Part shown: in pieces, positions 5,902 through 7,224 of the stretch
Position numbering within the stretch: the stretch's first letter is position 1
Layout: every line of letters begins with the position of its first letter
NCBI GenBank assembly: GCA_018716365.1
Contig: DVKA01000028.1
Location: 1 to 7,224, forward strand
Source: Candidatus Caccocola faecipullorum
Lineage (GTDB): Bacteria; Synergistota; Synergistia; Synergistales; Synergistaceae
Length of the DNA stretch: 7,224 bases
Direction: 5' to 3'
Translations under genes and position numbers: made by a program
Notes under the pieces: generated by a model
Told to the model about the DNA's origin: nothing
Databases searched by the model: none
What the model saw: only the letters and a program-made list of their open reading frames with translations

Positions 5902-7224
5902 AAAAACAGCGTCCGTCCGTCGCCCGTCCCGCTAAGGTGACAGCCTGGCAGAGCTGGGACGAATACAGAAGAGACGAAGAATGGATAAAAGAACTGCCCA
6001 AGGGAGGAGATTTGCCTTGGGCTCTCTTTTATCCGGCAGACTATTCCATCGGCGCTGCGAGCCTCGGCTATCAGTACGTCTTTCAGACGCTGCGCGAGCT
6101 CGGCGCAGCAGTCGAACGTTTCTTCGCTTCGCCTGTGCCCTACCGTTCCGCAGACGCCGACACAATGCTCGAACGTTTTCCTGTGATAACGGCGAGCATA
6201 GCCTACGAATGCGACATACAGGTTTTCTTCAGATGGCTGCGCGGCGCGGGAATCCCTCTTCTGCCTGAGGAGCGCGAGGAGGGAGGTTTTCCCGTCGTCG
6301 GCATGGGCGGCGCTCTGACCTACATCAACCCGCTCGCCGCCTCCGGCGTATGCGACTTCGTGGTGCTCGGCGACGGCATGGACGTAATGGGAAAAATAGC
6401 GGACGTCCTGCGGCGCTGCGCCGGCGGCGGCCGCGCGAAGATGTGGCGCGAACTCGCTGAAATTCCGACGGTCTTCGTCCCACCGCTCCATATGCGCGAA
6501 GGGCTTGAAAATTTTAATCTGCGCATCGCGCGCGAGCTTTCGCTCGACGGGCCGTACCCGATGAACAGCGTATGGATGACGCCGCGCGGCGCTTTCGGCA
6601 AAACGCTGCTGCTCGAGCTTCAGCGCGGATGCGCGCGTTCGTGCTCATACTGCACGCTGCCGCAGTGCTTCGGACGGATGCGTTTTCGGAAGTTCGAAGC
6701 GGTAGATAAGGCGATCGACGATATAACGGCGCGGTTCGACATCGGGCAGGCCGGCCTCGTTACGCCGGAAGCCGGGGATTATCCGTTTATCACGCCTCTT
6801 CTTGCGAAGCTCAGAGAAAAAGAAATAGGCGTCTCGTTCGCCTCGCTGCGCCTCGACAGGCTCACGCCTGACATGGTGACGGCGACATCGGAGAGCGGAC
6901 GGCGCAGCGTCACGGTTGCGCCGGAGACCGGAAGCGACGCGTTGCGCTTCGCCTGCGGCAAAAAGTTCACTAACGACCTCGTCGTCGAGAAGCTCGCCAT
7001 GGCGCGGGGACTCGGCATCGACAAGGCGAAGCTCTATTTTATGGTCGGCCTTCCGGGCGAGACGGAGGAGGACGTAGCCGCGATAACCGCGTTGTGCCGC
7101 CGCATAATCGACGAGACCGGGCTCGCGCTCACGCTCTCCGTCAATCCGTTCGTCCCGAAGCCGCGGACGTCGTGGCGCGCGGAAAATTTTGCCGAAGTCC
7201 GCACAATTAAGGGAAAATATGAGA
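5898..7224 (+). CDS. Radical SAM protein with N-terminal B12-binding-like domain, function unknown (3' partial)
   Basis: The frame is open from the end of ftsZ to the window edge (442 codons visible, no stop). Numbered from CTG at 5898, residues about 40-165 form an alternating Rossmann-like region ([13 protein letters not shown] from 40; [12 protein letters not shown] at 134-145; LGDG at 157-160). This resembles the N-terminal, cobalamin-binding-like domain of certain uncharacterised radical SAM proteins, but no DxHxxG cobalamin motif is present. The radical SAM core has the 4Fe-4S motif [10 protein letters not shown] (Cys245, 249, 252), APETGSD (341-347), YFMVGLPGE (380-388) and [11 protein letters not shown] near the visible end, a pattern shared with TIGR03960-like proteins. 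The substrate is unknown. Start options: CTG 5898 with ideal SD and a 4-base overlap with ftsZ; GTG 5937 without SD; TTG 6012 just after a GGAGG, which would begin the protein at PWALFYP. I favour the first. Co-expression with ftsZ is likely. Confidence 0.85.
   Translation, partial: MKKQRPSVARPAKVTAWQSWDEYRRDEEWIKELPKGGDLPWALFYPADYSIGAASLGYQYVFQTLRELGAAVERFFASPVPYRSADADTMLERFPVITASIAYECDIQVFFRWLRGAGIPLLPEEREEGGFPVVGMGGALTYINPLAASGVCDFVVLGDGMDVMGKIADVLRRCAGGGRAKMWRELAEIPTVFVPPLHMREGLENFNLRIARELSLDGPYPMNSVWMTPRGAFGKTLLLELQRGCARSCSYCTLPQCFGRMRFRKFEAVDKAIDDITARFDIGQAGLVTPEAGDYPFITPLLAKLREKEIGVSFASLRLDRLTPDMVTATSESGRRSVTVAPETGSDALRFACGKKFTNDLVVEKLAMARGLGIDKAKLYFMVGLPGETEEDVAAITALCRRIIDETGLALTLSVNPFVPKPRTSWRAENFAEVRTIKGKYE
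5996..6032 (+). terminator. Terminator-like hairpin with T-rich tail inside the radical SAM gene
   Basis: GCCCAAGG (5996-6003) and CCTTGGGC (6015-6022) form a perfect 8-bp stem around an 11-base loop, followed by TCTCTTTTAT. This has the form of an intrinsic terminator about 95 bases after the ftsZ stop, yet it lies in the coding frame of the next gene. The loop contains part of a purine-rich SD-like run and the in-frame TTG at 6012-6014. It could be an attenuator, a translation control hairpin, or chance; the loop is larger than in strong terminators. Confidence 0.35.

Noticed and set aside
5769..6491. 240-residue open frame on the - strand across the ftsZ/radical SAM junction
   Set aside because: It is antisense to two genes whose frames are supported by motifs, with no motif of its own.

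Overview
The window is a segment of a division and cell-wall (dcw) gene cluster. All genes are on the + strand, in the order murC (5' end missing) - murB - ftsQ/divIB-like - ftsA - ftsZ - radical SAM gene (3' end missing). The DNA is GC-rich, with compact gene junctions and a frequent ATA isoleucine codon. The organism is a bacterium with a standard Gram-negative or Firmicute-like dcw order but a very divergent FtsQ. The radical SAM gene of unknown function that directly follows ftsZ, together with the codon use, makes me think of Synergistota. That is an inference from memory, not a demonstrated placement.

Layout. Bases 1-1378 encode MurC without its first residues. murB starts one base after the murC stop. 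The FtsQ-like gene starts inside the last 29 bases of murB. A 108-base AT-rich gap (3100-3207) follows; it is the only real intergenic region and carries two promoter-like hexamer pairs. ftsA then starts at a TTG codon. ftsZ follows after 27 bases, with a strong Shine-Dalgarno (SD) sequence and an ATG. The last gene, a radical SAM protein, is open to the window edge and seems to overlap the ftsZ stop codon.

Function. MurC (UDP-MurNAc:L-Ala ligase) and MurB (UDP-GlcNAc-enolpyruvate reductase) make cytoplasmic peptidoglycan precursors. The FtsQ-like protein is a bitopic membrane protein linking the periplasmic and cytoplasmic parts of the divisome. FtsA tethers FtsZ to the membrane and FtsZ forms the ring. 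The radical SAM protein has an N-terminal Rossmann-like domain and a CxxxCxxC cluster motif. It has no established role here, but its tight junction with ftsZ implies co-expression.

This is mostly an ordinary housekeeping region and I see no defence system, mobile element, RNA gene or CRISPR. Points worth a second look are a perfect 20-bp palindrome inside ftsA, a near-perfect 18-base one at the start of murB, a terminator-like hairpin early in the radical SAM gene whose loop holds a TTG and part of a purine-rich SD-like run, a probable CTG start codon, and a possible SD-masking hairpin before ftsA.
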